In this document: piece after piece, positions 27,590-37,154 of the stretch
Layout of the letters: each line of letters opens with the position of its first letter
Numbering within the stretch: the stretch's first letter is position 1
The notes under the pieces: generated by a model
Seen by the model: the letters and a program-made list of their open reading frames with translations, nothing else
Told to the model about the DNA's origin: nothing
Database searches by the model: none
NCBI RefSeq assembly: GCF_001899645.1
Contig: NZ_MKVV01000048.1
Location: 6,047-70,046 of the forward strand
DNA length: 64,000 nucleotides
Source: Pseudonocardia sp. 73-21
Lineage (GTDB): Bacteria > Actinomycetota > Actinomycetes > Mycobacteriales > Pseudonocardiaceae
Direction of reading: 5' to 3'
Translations under genes and position numbers: made by a program

Positions 27590-28937
27590 CGCTCTCCTCC
27601 ATGCGTTCGACGTCGGTCTCCTCGACTGTCACGTTCTCATCCGGGATCGGATCGACCAGCACCGACGTGATGCGGATCCGTCCCCGTGCGTCCTTGCCGC
27701 CCTCGGCCAGCAGCCGCAGGCCGGCGACCTCGGTGGTGGCCCCCGGCAGCGGGACCTTGCCGAGCTGCTGGGCCAGCAGCCCGCCCACCGTGTCGACGTC
27801 GGCCGTCGCGATCACCTCGGTGAGCGGGCTGGCCTCGCCGTCGACGCCGGGGAACAGCTCCGCGAGGTCCTCCACCGGCAACCGCGCCGACACCCTGATC
27901 CTACGGCCGTCGAGCTCCTGCACGTCGGGTACCTCGTCGGAGTCGTACTCGTCGGTGATCTCACCGACGATCTCCTCCAGGATGTCCTCGATCGTGACGA
28001 CGCCCGCGGTGCCGCCGTACTCGTCCACGACGATGGCCATGTGGTTGCGGGCGGCCTGCATCTCCTTGAGCAGCTCGTCGACGCGCTTGCTGTCGGGCAC
28101 GAACGCGGCGGGCCGCATCACGGTGTGCAGGGCGGCGGGCGGCCCGTCGACGACCTCGGCCTGGGCCCGCACGATGTCCTTGAGGTAGGCGACGCCGATG
28201 ATGTCGTCGATGCTCTCGCCCAGCACCGGGATGCGGGAGTAGCCGCTCTTCAGGGCGAGGCGCAGCACCTTGTCGATGGGGGTGTCGCGCTCGATCCAGA
28301 CGACGTCGGGCCGGGGCACCATCACCTCGCGCACGAGCGTGTCGCCCAGCTCGAACACCGAGTGGATCATCTGCCGCTCGTCCTCGTCGACGACGCCGCT
28401 GGTGCTGGCCATGTCCACCAGCTCGCGCAGCTCCACCTCGGACGAGAACGGGCCCTGCCGGAAGCCCTGGCCGGGGGTGATCGCGTTGCCGACCAGGATC
28501 AGCAGCTTCGTCAACGGCCCGAGCAGCGTGGCCAGCGCGCGGATCGGCGCCGCGACGAGCATTCCGACGCGGTAGGGGTGCTGGCGGCCCAGGGTGCGCG
28601 GCCCGACGCCGATGAGCACGTAGGACACGACGAGCATGATCGCCCCGGCGGTGAGCGCGCCCGCCCAGACGGTGCGCATCGTCGTCACGAGCGCCACGGT
28701 GAGCAGCACGGTGGCCGCGGTCTCCGAGGCGAGGCGCAGCAGCAGGAGCAGGTTGACGTGCCGCGGCCGGTCGGCCACCACGGCGGCGAGGGCCCGCGAG
28801 CCCGCCCGGCCCGTGCGCACCAGGGCCTCCACCCGGGCGCGCGACACGGAGTTGAGTGCGGCGTCGGCCGCCGCGAACAGCCCGGCGAGGGGGACGAGCA
28901 GGACGGCGATGACGATCAGCGGCCCGACGGAGATCAT
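27576..28937 (-). CDS. CNNM/CorC-family membrane protein
   Basis: A 453-residue protein with a DUF21 domain of four hydrophobic segments (about residues 1-190), a CBS pair (YSRIPVLGESIDDIIGVAYLKDIV and HMAIVVDEYGGTAGVVTIEDILEEIVGEI) and a C-terminal CorC_HlyC domain. It corresponds by position to Rv2366c. It is cotranscribed with ybeY upstream and overlaps the next gene by 14 bases. The family handles Mg2+/Co2+ homeostasis. Confidence 0.92.
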   Translation of the reverse strand: MISVGPLIVIAVLLVPLAGLFAAADAALNSVSRARVEALVRTGRAGSRALAAVVADRPRHVNLLLLLRLASETAATVLLTVALVTTMRTVWAGALTAGAIMLVVSYVLIGVGPRTLGRQHPYRVGMLVAAPIRALATLLGPLTKLLILVGNAITPGQGFRQGPFSSEVELRELVDMASTSGVVDEDERQMIHSVFELGDTLVREVMVPRPDVVWIERDTPIDKVLRLALKSGYSRIPVLGESIDDIIGVAYLKDIVRAQAEVVDGPPAALHTVMRPAAFVPDSKRVDELLKEMQAARNHMAIVVDEYGGTAGVVTIEDILEEIVGEITDEYDSDEVPDVQELDGRRIRVSARLPVEDLAELFPGVDGEASPLTEVIATADVDTVGGLLAQQLGKVPLPGATTEVAGLRLLAEGGKDARGRIRITSVLVDPIPDENVTVEETDVERMEESDVRG

Positions 28938-28961
28938 GGGGTGCCGTTCATGACCGGAGCC

Positions 28962-29498
28962 TCAACTGTCCTCGAGGCCGACCGCGCCCAGCACGGCGGA
29001 GTCGCTGCGCCGCTGCGCCTCCGCGGCGGCGGCCTGCTCGCGCCCGGTCCGCCAGTCGGTGAGCAGCGTGGTCTGCAGCCCGAACATCTCACGCTCCTCC
29101 TCGGGCTCGGCGTGGTCGTAGCCCAGCAGGTGCAGCACGCCGTGGACGGTGAGCAGGTGCAGCTCGTCGTCGAGGCCGTGGCCCGCGGTCTTCGCCTGCC
29201 CGGCCGCGAACTCCGGGCAGAGCACGATGTCGCCGAGCAGCGCCGGGCCCATGTCGGGGGCGTCGGGGCGGCGCGACTCGTCGGCCAGCTCGTCCATCGG
29301 GAACGACATGACGTCGGTGGGGCCCGGCTCGTCCATCCAGCGCTCGTGCAGCTCGCTCATCGCGTCGGTGGTGACGGCGAGGATCGACAGCTCGGCGGCG
29401 GGGCTGACGCGCAGCGCGTCGAGGGCGAAGCGGGCGACCGAGGAGATCAGCCCGGCGTCGATGCTCACGCCCGACTCGTTGTACACCTCGATCGACAT
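28962..29498 (-). CDS. ybeY: Endoribonuclease YbeY
   Basis: A 178-residue metalloprotein for 16S rRNA 3'-end maturation and ribosome quality control. The zinc motif H-x3-H-x5-H is visible in [17 protein letters not shown], and the conserved Arg/Asp region in [21 protein letters not shown]. The C-terminus has an Ala-rich extension. The ATG is preceded by TAGTCT with six bases between, the layout of a leaderless actinobacterial promoter. Confidence 0.96.
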   Translation of the reverse strand: MSIEVYNESGVSIDAGLISSVARFALDALRVSPAAELSILAVTTDAMSELHERWMDEPGPTDVMSFPMDELADESRRPDAPDMGPALLGDIVLCPEFAAGQAKTAGHGLDDELHLLTVHGVLHLLGYDHAEPEEEREMFGLQTTLLTDWRTGREQAAAAEAQRRSDSAVLGAVGLEDS

Positions 29499-29515
29499 GC
29501 CTTAAGACTAGTGCC
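29499..29515. promoter_or_regulatory. 17-base divergent promoter gap between ybeY and the alditol-oxidase gene
   Basis: Only 17 bases separate two outward-facing ATG codons. On the minus strand TAGTCT lies six bases before the ybeY ATG; on the plus strand TAAGACT lies about seven bases before the other ATG. Neither start has a ribosome site, so both mRNAs are probably leaderless, and their -35 regions must lie inside the opposite gene. Confidence 0.5.
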
Positions 29516-30739
29516 ATGGCAGATGTGACCAACTGGGCCGGCAACGTCACCTTCGCTGCGCAGCGCTTCCACCGTCCCGCCACGGTCGAGCAGCTGCAGG
29601 AGCTGGTGGCCGCGAGTGACCACCTGCGTGTGCTCGGCACGGGTCACTCGTTCAACCGCATCGCCGACACCACGGGCGACCTGGTGTCGGTCGCCGGGCT
29701 CCCGCCGGTGCTCGAGATCGGCGCAGACAGTGTCCGGGTGTCGGCCGGCACCCGCTACGGCGAGCTGATGGACCCCCTGCACGCGGCCGGGCTGGCGCTG
29801 CACAACACGGGGTCGCTGCCCCACATCTCGGTGGCGGGCGCGTGCTCGACGGGCACCCACGGATCCGGGGACGGGCTCGGGATCCTCGCGACGGCCGTCT
29901 CGGCGATCGAGCTGGTCGGGGCGGACGGGACGCTCCGCACCGTGCGGCGCGGCGAGCCCGGGTTCCCCGGATCGGTCGTGGCGCTGGGCGCGCTGGGCGT
30001 GGTCACGGCGCTGACCCTCGACGTCCAGCCGACGTTCGACATCCGGCAGACCGTGTACGAGGGACTGCCCCTGGACGCGGCCGGCGACGCCCTCGCCGCG
30101 GCCTACAGCGTCAGTCTGTTCACCTACTGGGAGGGCGCGGGGTTCGAGCAGGTGTGGGTGAAGCAGCGCGCCGACTCGGATCCTGTACCCGAGAAGTGGC
30201 TCGGCACCACCCCCGCCGACGGCCCGCGCCACATGGTCCGCGGCGTCGATCCCGCACACGCCACGCGGCAGGGTGGCGTCGCGGTGCCGTGGTTCGGGGG
30301 GCTGCCGCACTTCCGGCTGGCGTTCACGCCGAGCAACGGCGACGAGCTGCAGTCGGAGTACCTCGTGCCGCGGGGGACCGTCGTCGAGGCGCTGCACGCC
30401 CTGGACGACATCCGCGACCGGATCTCGTCGGTGCTGCTGGTGTCGGAGGTCCGCTCCATCGCCGCCGACGACCTGTGGCTGTCGGCCGCGCAGGGCCGCG
30501 ACAGCGCCGCGCTGCACTTCACGTGGATCGCCGACGCGGCGCGCGTCGCACCCGTCGTCGCCGAGGTGGAGCGGGTGCTGGAGCCGTTCGCGGCCCGTCC
30601 GCACTGGGGGAAGGTGTTCTCCACCGATCCCGGACGGGTCCGCGAGCTGTGGCCGCACCTGCCCGAGGCGGCGGCGTACCTGCGGCAGAACGACCCGACC
30701 GGCACGTTCCGCAACGAGCTGCTGGACCGCTACCTGTGA
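29516..30739 (+). CDS. Alditol oxidase / FAD-dependent sugar-alcohol oxidase
   Basis: A 407-residue VAO-family flavoprotein. The N-terminus VTNWAGNVTF and the FAD-binding VLGTGHSFNRIAD segment match Streptomyces AldO, in which the His of GHS carries covalent FAD (here about His44). THGSG and the C-terminal ARPHWGKVF, also conserved, contact flavin and substrate. It would oxidise xylitol, sorbitol or a related polyol or lactone with O2, giving H2O2. The XRE regulator overlaps its stop by four bases. Confidence 0.88.
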   Translation: MADVTNWAGNVTFAAQRFHRPATVEQLQELVAASDHLRVLGTGHSFNRIADTTGDLVSVAGLPPVLEIGADSVRVSAGTRYGELMDPLHAAGLALHNTGSLPHISVAGACSTGTHGSGDGLGILATAVSAIELVGADGTLRTVRRGEPGFPGSVVALGALGVVTALTLDVQPTFDIRQTVYEGLPLDAAGDALAAAYSVSLFTYWEGAGFEQVWVKQRADSDPVPEKWLGTTPADGPRHMVRGVDPAHATRQGGVAVPWFGGLPHFRLAFTPSNGDELQSEYLVPRGTVVEALHALDDIRDRISSVLLVSEVRSIAADDLWLSAAQGRDSAALHFTWIADAARVAPVVAEVERVLEPFAARPHWGKVFSTDPGRVRELWPHLPEAAAYLRQNDPTGTFRNELLDRYL

Positions 30740-31503
30740 CGGCCGTCGGGGAGCTGGTGCGGTCCTGGCGGCAGCGCCGGCGGCTGAGCCAGCTCGATCT
30801 GGCCGTCGCCGCCGACGTCTCGTCGCGGCACCTGAGCTTCATCGAGACGGGCCGGTCGAAGCCCAGCAGCCAGATGCTGATCCACCTCTCGGAGCACCTC
30901 GACATCCCGCTGCGCGAACGGAACGCGTTGCTGCTCGCCGGCGGGTTCGCCCCGGCCTACCCCGAGCACGGTCTCGACGCGCCGCCGATGGCCGCGGTGA
31001 ACGAGGCGATCGAGCGGGTGCTGGCCGCGCACCAGCCCTATCCGGCGGTGGTGGTCGACCGGCACTGGGAGATGGTGGCGGCGAACCCGGCCATCGGCGT
31101 GCTCATCGAGGGCTGCGCCACCCACCTGCTGGAGCCGCCCGTCAACGTGCTGCGGCTGAGCCTGCACCCCGACGGGATGGCGCCCCGGATCGCGAACCTC
31201 GGGGCCTGGCGTGCGCACCTGCTGGCGCGCCTGCGCCGTGACGTCGACTCGACCGGCGACGCCGTGCTGGCCGAGCTGCTGACCGAACTGGGGTCCTACC
31301 TCGGCGGGGCCGCTCCGGAACCGCCGCCGACCCTGGTGGTGCCGTTGATCTACCGGCGCGGCGACACGGAACTGGCCTTCTTCAGCACCACCACGGTCTT
31401 CGGCACCCCGCTCGACGTCACCGTGTCCGAGCTGGCGATCGAGGCCTTCTACCCCGAGGACGAGACGACGGCCGCTGCCCTGCGAGCCTTACCCGTGAGG
31501 TAA
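30736..31503 (+). CDS. XRE-family regulator with MmyB-like ligand domain
   Basis: A 255-residue regulator. The helix-turn-helix is LVRSWRQRRRLSQLDLAVAADVSSRHLSFIETGRSKPSSQML, and the remainder is the MmyB-like PAS-type ligand-binding domain (PYPAVVVDRHWEMVAANPAIGVLIEG). The GTG start overlaps the oxidase stop, so the regulator probably controls this oxidase or its substrate. The ligand is unknown; MmyB-type domains are thought to bind fatty acids. Confidence 0.9.
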   Translation: MTAVGELVRSWRQRRRLSQLDLAVAADVSSRHLSFIETGRSKPSSQMLIHLSEHLDIPLRERNALLLAGGFAPAYPEHGLDAPPMAAVNEAIERVLAAHQPYPAVVVDRHWEMVAANPAIGVLIEGCATHLLEPPVNVLRLSLHPDGMAPRIANLGAWRAHLLARLRRDVDSTGDAVLAELLTELGSYLGGAAPEPPPTLVVPLIYRRGDTELAFFSTTTVFGTPLDVTVSELAIEAFYPEDETTAAALRALPVR

Positions 31504-31538
31504 TCGCGGGGATTACCTCGGGCGGCCAGGCTCCTCCC

Positions 31539-31907
31539 ATGACCACATACGAGGACCTGGCCACCCGCTACATCGCCACCTGGAACGAGACCGACCCCGC
31601 CGCCCGCAAGGCGGCGGTGGCCGACCTGTTCACCCCCGACGCCCGTTACGTCGATCCGCTCGCCGACGCCGGCGGGCACGACGCCCTCGACGCCACCATC
31701 GCGGCGGTGCAGGACCGGTTCCCGGGCTTCCGGTTCCGGCTGGCCGGCCCGGTGGACGGCCACCACGACCAGGCCCGCTTCACCTGGGAACTGGGCCCGG
31801 AGGGCGCGGGCGCGGCCCCGATCGCCGGCTTCGACGTGGCCGTGACGGACGAGGAGGGCCGGATCCGGTCCGTGTACGGCTTCCTGGACCGGGTCCCCAC
31901 GAGCTGA
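31539..31907 (+). CDS. SnoaL-like / NTF2-fold protein
   Basis: A 122-residue protein of the cystatin-like NTF2 superfamily (LATRYIATWNETDPAARKAAVADLFTPDARYVDPLADAGGHDALDATIAAVQDRFPGFRFRL). Such proteins may be isomerases, cyclases or ligand carriers. It starts 35 bases after the regulator, whose intergenic space contains TAATCGCGGGGATTAC, a near-perfect palindrome that could be an operator. The function is unknown. Confidence 0.82.
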   Translation: MTTYEDLATRYIATWNETDPAARKAAVADLFTPDARYVDPLADAGGHDALDATIAAVQDRFPGFRFRLAGPVDGHHDQARFTWELGPEGAGAAPIAGFDVAVTDEEGRIRSVYGFLDRVPTS

Positions 31908-32040
31908 CGGCCACCGTCCGGGTAATGATCACCGGCCGCCGCGCACCAGCGCCCCCCGGAGGGCGTTGCGGTGCGGCGGGCGGCGATCACCGCACACACG
32001 GGTCCGCGATCAGCACCGACCGAACCGCACACGATCCGGT
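31908..32040. other. Convergent intergenic region
   Basis: Between the stops of the SnoaL-like gene and phoH. GC-rich segments CCGCCGCGCACC and GGTGCGGCGGGCGG can pair imperfectly and may act as a terminator, but no clean stem stands out and no reading frame is convincing. Confidence 0.35.
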
Positions 32041-33105
32041 CTAGCGGCGGCGCGCGCGGCGGTCCTGCGGGGGGCCGTTGCGGGGGGCGGCCGAGCGCAG
32101 GTTGGGCCGCTCGTTGTCGGCGTCCCAGCGGGAGTAGGCGTCGACGATGTCGGCCACCAGCCGGTGGCGCACGACGTCCTGGCTCGACAGCGCCGAGAAG
32201 TGCACGTCGTCGACCCCGTCGAGGATCTCGCGCACCACGTGCAACCCCGACCGGGTGCCGCCGCCGGGCAGGTCGACCTGCGTGACGTCACCGGTGACCA
32301 CGATCTTCGAGCCGAAGCCCAGGCGCGTCAGGAACATCTTCATCTGCTCGGGCGTGGTGTTCTGCGCCTCGTCGAGGATGATGAACGCGTCGTTCAACGT
32401 GCGGCCGCGCATGTAGGCCAGTGGCGCCACCTCGATGGTGCCCGCGGCCATCAGCTTCGGGATGGACTCGGGGTCGATCATGTCGTGCAACGCGTCGTAG
32501 AGCGGGCGCAGGTACGGGTCGATCTTCTCGAACAGGGTGCCGGGCAGATACCCCAGCCGCTCCCCCGCCTCGACGGCCGGGCGGGTGAGGATGATGCGGT
32601 TGACCAGCTTGTTCTGCAGCGCTTGCACGGCCTTGGCCATGGCGAGGTAGGTCTTGCCGGTGCCCGCCGGGCCGATGCCGAAGACGATGGTGTGGTGGTC
32701 GATCGCGTCGACGTAGCGCTTCTGGTTGAGCGTCTTGGGCCGGATGGTCTTGCCGCGCCGCGACAGGATGTCCAGCGACAGCACCTCGGCGGGGGACTCG
32801 CCCAGGCGCTCGGCACCGGCGCCCAGCATCTCGACGGTGCGCCGCACGGCGTCGGCGGTGACCTGCTGGCCGCGCTCGGCCAGGGCGATCAGCTCGGCGA
32901 ACACGCGCTCGGCGAAGGCGACGTCGGCGGGGGTGCCGGAGAGGGTGAGCTCGTTGCCGCGGACGTGGACGTCGGCGGTGAGCATGTCCTCGGCCGCGCG
33001 GAGACTCTCGTCGCGCGAGCCCAGCAGCGCCAGCAACGCGGCATCGGGAACGGCCATACGGGACTGCACCCTGCTCGATGCGGGGCCGGGCTCGGTACCG
33101 GTCAA
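32041..33105 (-). CDS. phoH: PhoH-family ATPase
   Basis: A 354-residue PhoH-like P-loop protein. Walker A is [17 protein letters not shown], Walker B is [24 protein letters not shown], and the sensor is [17 protein letters not shown]-like N-terminal region precedes it ([14 protein letters not shown]). It is thought to act in RNA metabolism with YbeY, which lies upstream in the same orientation though separated here by inserted plus-strand genes. The TTG at 33105 is the annotated start; ATG at 33057 is an alternative. Confidence 0.93.
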   Translation of the reverse strand: MTGTEPGPASSRVQSRMAVPDAALLALLGSRDESLRAAEDMLTADVHVRGNELTLSGTPADVAFAERVFAELIALAERGQQVTADAVRRTVEMLGAGAERLGESPAEVLSLDILSRRGKTIRPKTLNQKRYVDAIDHHTIVFGIGPAGTGKTYLAMAKAVQALQNKLVNRIILTRPAVEAGERLGYLPGTLFEKIDPYLRPLYDALHDMIDPESIPKLMAAGTIEVAPLAYMRGRTLNDAFIILDEAQNTTPEQMKMFLTRLGFGSKIVVTGDVTQVDLPGGGTRSGLHVVREILDGVDDVHFSALSSQDVVRHRLVADIVDAYSRWDADNERPNLRSAAPRNGPPQDRRARRR

Positions 33106-33302
33106 GGGTTCAGCCGCCTGCTTTCTACCTCTGGTAGTGGGACGTCCACATGTTACCGCGGCACACCGACAGTGCGCCGACCTTTACTTCTGCGCTCCGA
33201 CACCGGGTGAATCCCGACACCAACCCGAGACGCGCCGGTCATGTAGCGTTTACCGTCCATCAACGCCGGTAGACCGCGTCCCGGGCCCCCAACGACGCGA
33301 GC
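33106..33302. promoter_or_regulatory. Divergent promoter region between phoH and the Pls-like synthetase
   Basis: About 200 bases of lower GC than the flanks. On the plus strand TAGCGT (about 33246) is a reasonable -10 sequence about 50 bases before the synthetase start; no convincing -35 or operator is seen. The region must also hold the phoH promoter. Confidence 0.4.
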
Positions 33303-36300
33303 GTGCATCAGAAGGTGCGGAGTTCCTTGACCCTCGCGATCACCCCGAGCCCGCTTGCGCCTGCCCGCTTCACGGCGGGCCCCGCCGCCCCCGCCCGGAC
33401 CCTGCTCGACATCGTCACGGAGACGGCGGCCCGCCACCCCCACGACCCCGCGATCGACGCCGGCGACGTGCTGCTCACCTACGCCGAGCTCGCCGTCGAG
33501 GTCGAGACGCTGCGCGCCACGCTGGTGGCCGCCGGGATCGGCGTCGGCGACCGGGTCGGCATCCGGATCTCCTCGGGCACCGCCGACCTCTACGTCGCGA
33601 TCCTGGCCGTGCTCGCCGCGGGCGCGGCCTACGTCCCGGTCGACGCCGACGACCCCGAGGAGCGCGCCGCGCTCGTGTTCGGCGAGGCCGGGGTCTGCGG
33701 GATCGTCGACGACGGCGGCCTGCGCATGCTCACCGCGCCCATCGGCCAGCCCGCGCGCCCCGGCCCCGGCGACGACGCGTGGATCATCTTCACCTCGGGC
33801 TCCACCGGCACGCCCAAGGGCGTGGCCGTGAGCCACCGGTCCGCGGCGGCGTTCGTCGATGCGGAGGCGAACCTGTTCCTGCCGGACGAGCCCCTCGGCC
33901 CCGGCGACCGCGTGCTCGCGGGCCTGTCGGTGGCGTTCGACGCCTCCTGCGAGGAGATGTGGCTGGCCTGGCGCAGCGGCGCGTGCCTGGTGCCGGCGCC
34001 GCGGTCGCTGGTGCGCACCGGCGTCGACCTCGGGCCGTGGCTGGAGGCCCAGCAGATCAGCGTCGTCTCCACCGTGCCCACGCTCGCGGCGCTGTGGCCC
34101 ACCGAGGCGCTGGAGGACGTCCGCCTGATGATCTTCGGCGGCGAGGCGTGCCCGCCCGAGCTGGCCGAGCGCGTGGCCGTCGAGGGCCGGGAGGTCTGGA
34201 ACACCTACGGCCCCACCGAGGCCACCGTCGTCGCCTGCGCCGCGCCGCTGACCGGTCAGGGCCCCGTCCGCATCGGCCTGCCGCTCGACGGATGGGACCT
34301 CGTCGTCGTCGACGCCGCGGGCGAGCCCGTGGCCATGGGCGAGCAGGGCGAGCTCGTGATCGGCGGGGTCGGGCTGGCCCGCTACCTCGATCCCGAGAAG
34401 GACGCCGCCAGGTTCGCGCCACTGCCGTCGATGGGCTGGGACCGCGCCTACCGCAGCGGCGACGTCGTGCGCGCCGAGGAGGCCGGGCTGCTGTTCCTGG
34501 GCCGCGCCGACGAGCAGGTCAAGCTGGGCGGGCGCCGGATCGAGCTCGGCGAGGTCGACGCGGCGCTGCAGGCGCTGCCCGGCGTCCGGGGCGCCGCCGC
34601 CGCGATCCGCCGCACGAAGGCCGGCAACCAGGTCCTGATCGGCTACGTCGCCCCCGCCACCCCCGAGTTCGACGCCGACGGCGCCGCCCGCGCGCTGCGC
34701 GACCAGCTGCCGTCCTCGATGGTCCCGCTCGTCGCCGTCGTGGACGAGCTGCCGACCCGCACGTCCGGGAAGGTCGACCGCGACGCCCTGCCGTGGCCAC
34801 TCACCACAGGCTCTGCACACACCGACGCGCTCACGCCGACCGAGGCGTGGCTCGCCGAGGGCTGGGCCGAGATCCTCGGGGTGTCGGTGAGCAGCCCGGA
34901 CGCCGACTTCTTCACCCACGGCGGCGGCAGCCTCACCGCCGCCCAGCTCGTCGCGGTGATCCGCACCCGGCACCCGCAGATGTCGGTCAACGACCTCTAC
35001 CTGCACCCCACGCTGGGTGCCCTCGCCGCGCAGCTCGACGCCCTGAGCGGCGTCACCACCACCCGTCGCGACGTCGCCCCCACCCCGCGCCGCACCGGGT
35101 TCCTGCAGGCCCTGCTGATGGCGCCGGTCCTGGCGCTGGTCGGGCTGCGCTGGACCACCCTCGCGGCCGCGCTGTCCACCCTGGGCGCCGTCACCGGTGT
35201 GCTCCCGGCCGCTCCGACGCTGCCCTGGTGGGCGCTCGCGCTGGGGTGGGTCGTGTTCTTCAGCCCGGCCGGCCGCATCGGCGTCGCGGCCGCGGGCGCC
35301 CGGCTGCTGCTGCGCGGCGTCCGGCCCGGCCGCTACCCCCGCGGCGGCCCGGTGCACCTGCGGCTGTGGACGGCCGAACGGCTCGCGGAGCTGTCCGGCG
35401 CCACCGGGGTCTCCGCCGCGTCCTGGACCACCCGCTACGCCCGGCTGCTCGGCGCGCGGATCAGCGGCGACGTCGACCTGCACTCCGCCCCTCCGGTCAC
35501 CGGCCTGCTCAAGCTCGGACGCGGCGCCGCCGTCGAGCCCGAGGTGGACCTCGCGGGCCACTGGGTCGACGGCGACACCGTCCACATCGGCAAGATCCGC
35601 ATCGGCGCCGGCGCCCGCGTCGGGTCCCGCAGCACGCTGATGCCCGGCGCCCGGATCGGCCGGGGAGCCGAGGTCGTGGCCGGATCGACCGTGCGCGGCG
35701 CGGTGCCTGCCGGGCAGCGCTGGGCGGGCTCCCCCGCCGCGCGCACCGGCAAGAGCGCCCTGACCTGGCCCGCCGACCGCCCGGCGCACTCGCGGTTCTG
35801 GGTGGCGGCGTACGGCGCGACGTCGACGCTGCTGGGGCTGCTGCCGGCGATCGCCGCCGTGCCCGGCGTGGCACTGCTCGCCACCGCGCTGCCGGACGTC
35901 GGCGCCGCGCTGGCCCTGGTGCCGCTCGCGACGCTGGCCTACCTGCTCACCTACGCCCTGCTGGTGCTCGGCGGCGTGCGGCTGCTCGGCGTCGGCATGG
36001 TCGAGGGCTACCACCCCGTGCACGGCCGCGTCGGCTGGCAGGTCTGGACCACCGAGCGCCTGATGGGTCTCGCGCGCGTCGGGCTCTACCCGCTCTACGC
36101 GAGCCTCGCCACGCCCACCTGGCTGCGGCTGCTGGGTGCGAGGATCGGCCGCGACGTCGAGGCGTCCACGGTGATCGCGTTGCCGAGGATGACCACCGTC
36201 GACGACGGTGCGTTCCTGGCCGACGACACGATGGTCGGCACCTACGAGCTGCGCGGCGGCTGGCTGCACGTGGCCCCGTCACGGGTCGGCAAGCAGGCGT

Positions 36301-37154
36301 TCCTGGGCAACTCCGGCATGACCGCGCCGGGCCGGTCGGTGCCCAAGCACGGCCTCATCGGCGTGCTGTCGTCCACCCCGCGCAAGGCCAAGAAGGGCTC
36401 GTCCTACCTGGGCCTGCCCCCGATGCCGCTGCGCCGCGCGGTGGAACGCTCCGACACGAGCCGCACCTACCACCCGCCGCGCCGGCTCAAGGTCGCGCGC
36501 GGGCTGGTGGAGCTGTGCCGCGTGCTGCCGCTGATGGTCTCCGCGGCGCTGGCGGTGCTGGTGGTGGCCGCCCTCGTCTCCCTGGGCGACTGGCTGCTCG
36601 CCGCCGTGCTGGCCGGGCCGTTCCTGCTCGCGACCGGGGTGGTCGCGGCGCTCGTCACGTCGCTCGCGAAGTGGGCGCTGGTCGGGCGGCTGCGCGCCAT
36701 CTCGCACCCGCTCTGGAGCTCGTTCGTCTGGCGCGGAGAGCTGGCCGACATGTTCGTCGAACTGCTGGCCGTGCCGTGGCTCGTCGGCCCGGCCGCGGGC
36801 ACGCCCGTGCTCACCGGCTGGCTGCGCACGATGGGCGCGTCGATCGGGCGGGGGGTGTGGCTGGAGAGCTACTGGCTGCCCGAGTCGGACCTGGTCCACC
36901 TGGGTGACGGTGCGACGGTCAACCGGGGCTGCGTCGTGCAGACCCACCTGTTCCATGATCGGATCATGAGCATGGACACCGTTCGCCTCGACGAGGGCGC
37001 CACCCTCGGCCCGAACGGCATCGTGCTGCCCGGCGCCGGCATCGGTGCGCGCACCACGGTGGGCCCCGGCTCGCTCGTGACCCGCGGCGACGCGGTGCCC
37101 GCCGACACCCGCTGGCTGGGCAACCCGATCACGTCCTGGCCGGCCCGCGGGTGA
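33303..37154 (+). CDS. Pls/PosA-family non-ribosomal peptide synthetase (poly-amino-acid synthetase-like)
   Basis: A 1283-residue membrane NRPS. Residues about 30-500 are an adenylation domain (FTSGSTGTPKGVAVSH at about 163; NTYGPTEATVV at about 300; K490 in TSGKVDR). Residues about 510-585 are a carrier domain with its phosphopantetheine Ser about 543 in THGGGSLTA. The rest is the terminal region of this family: transmembrane helices (about 600-660, 815-885, 1095-1160) alternating with left-handed beta-helix hexapeptide blocks (about 755-800 and 1205-1270). No condensation or thioesterase domain exists. By alignment with GrsA the pocket reads D213 A214 E217 S256 I277 G279 T301 V309 V310 K490, close to a published lysine code. 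A product such as epsilon-poly-lysine or a related isopeptide is inferred. The GTG at 33303 lacks a clear ribosome site; a TTG at 33327 with CGGAG is an alternative. It is coupled to an M1 peptidase. Confidence 0.9.
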   Translation: MHQKVRSSLTLAITPSPLAPARFTAGPAAPARTLLDIVTETAARHPHDPAIDAGDVLLTYAELAVEVETLRATLVAAGIGVGDRVGIRISSGTADLYVAILAVLAAGAAYVPVDADDPEERAALVFGEAGVCGIVDDGGLRMLTAPIGQPARPGPGDDAWIIFTSGSTGTPKGVAVSHRSAAAFVDAEANLFLPDEPLGPGDRVLAGLSVAFDASCEEMWLAWRSGACLVPAPRSLVRTGVDLGPWLEAQQISVVSTVPTLAALWPTEALEDVRLMIFGGEACPPELAERVAVEGREVWNTYGPTEATVVACAAPLTGQGPVRIGLPLDGWDLVVVDAAGEPVAMGEQGELVIGGVGLARYLDPEKDAARFAPLPSMGWDRAYRSGDVVRAEEAGLLFLGRADEQVKLGGRRIELGEVDAALQALPGVRGAAAAIRRTKAGNQVLIGYVAPATPEFDADGAARALRDQLPSSMVPLVAVVDELPTRTSGKVDRDALPWPLTTGSAHTDALTPTEAWLAEGWAEILGVSVSSPDADFFTHGGGSLTAAQLVAVIRTRHPQMSVNDLYLHPTLGALAAQLDALSGVTTTRRDVAPTPRRTGFLQALLMAPVLALVGLRWTTLAAALSTLGAVTGVLPAAPTLPWWALALGWVVFFSPAGRIGVAAAGARLLLRGVRPGRYPRGGPVHLRLWTAERLAELSGATGVSAASWTTRYARLLGARISGDVDLHSAPPVTGLLKLGRGAAVEPEVDLAGHWVDGDTVHIGKIRIGAGARVGSRSTLMPGARIGRGAEVVAGSTVRGAVPAGQRWAGSPAARTGKSALTWPADRPAHSRFWVAAYGATSTLLGLLPAIAAVPGVALLATALPDVGAALALVPLATLAYLLTYALLVLGGVRLLGVGMVEGYHPVHGRVGWQVWTTERLMGLARVGLYPLYASLATPTWLRLLGARIGRDVEASTVIALPRMTTVDDGAFLADDTMVGTYELRGGWLHVAPSRVGKQAFLGNSGMTAPGRSVPKHGLIGVLSSTPRKAKKGSSYLGLPPMPLRRAVERSDTSRTYHPPRRLKVARGLVELCRVLPLMVSAALAVLVVAALVSLGDWLLAAVLAGPFLLATGVVAALVTSLAKWALVGRLRAISHPLWSSFVWRGELADMFVELLAVPWLVGPAAGTPVLTGWLRTMGASIGRGVWLESYWLPESDLVHLGDGATVNRGCVVQTHLFHDRIMSMDTVRLDEGATLGPNGIVLPGAGIGARTTVGPGSLVTRGDAVPADTRWLGNPITSWPARG

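Noticed and set aside
33303..35100. Simple acyl-CoA synthetase instead of an NRPS
   Set aside because: A carrier domain with GGGSL follows the adenylation domain, and the terminal membrane region is that of the Pls/PosA family.
33153..36269. A 1038-codon antisense frame to the NRPS gene
   Set aside because: Low-complexity composition and no recognisable domain, while the plus strand encodes clear NRPS motifs.
32726..36907. A 1393-codon open frame overlapping phoH and the NRPS gene in another register
   Set aside because: Arg/Pro/Gly-rich composition with no motif; it is a by-product of GC-rich third positions of the real synthetase.
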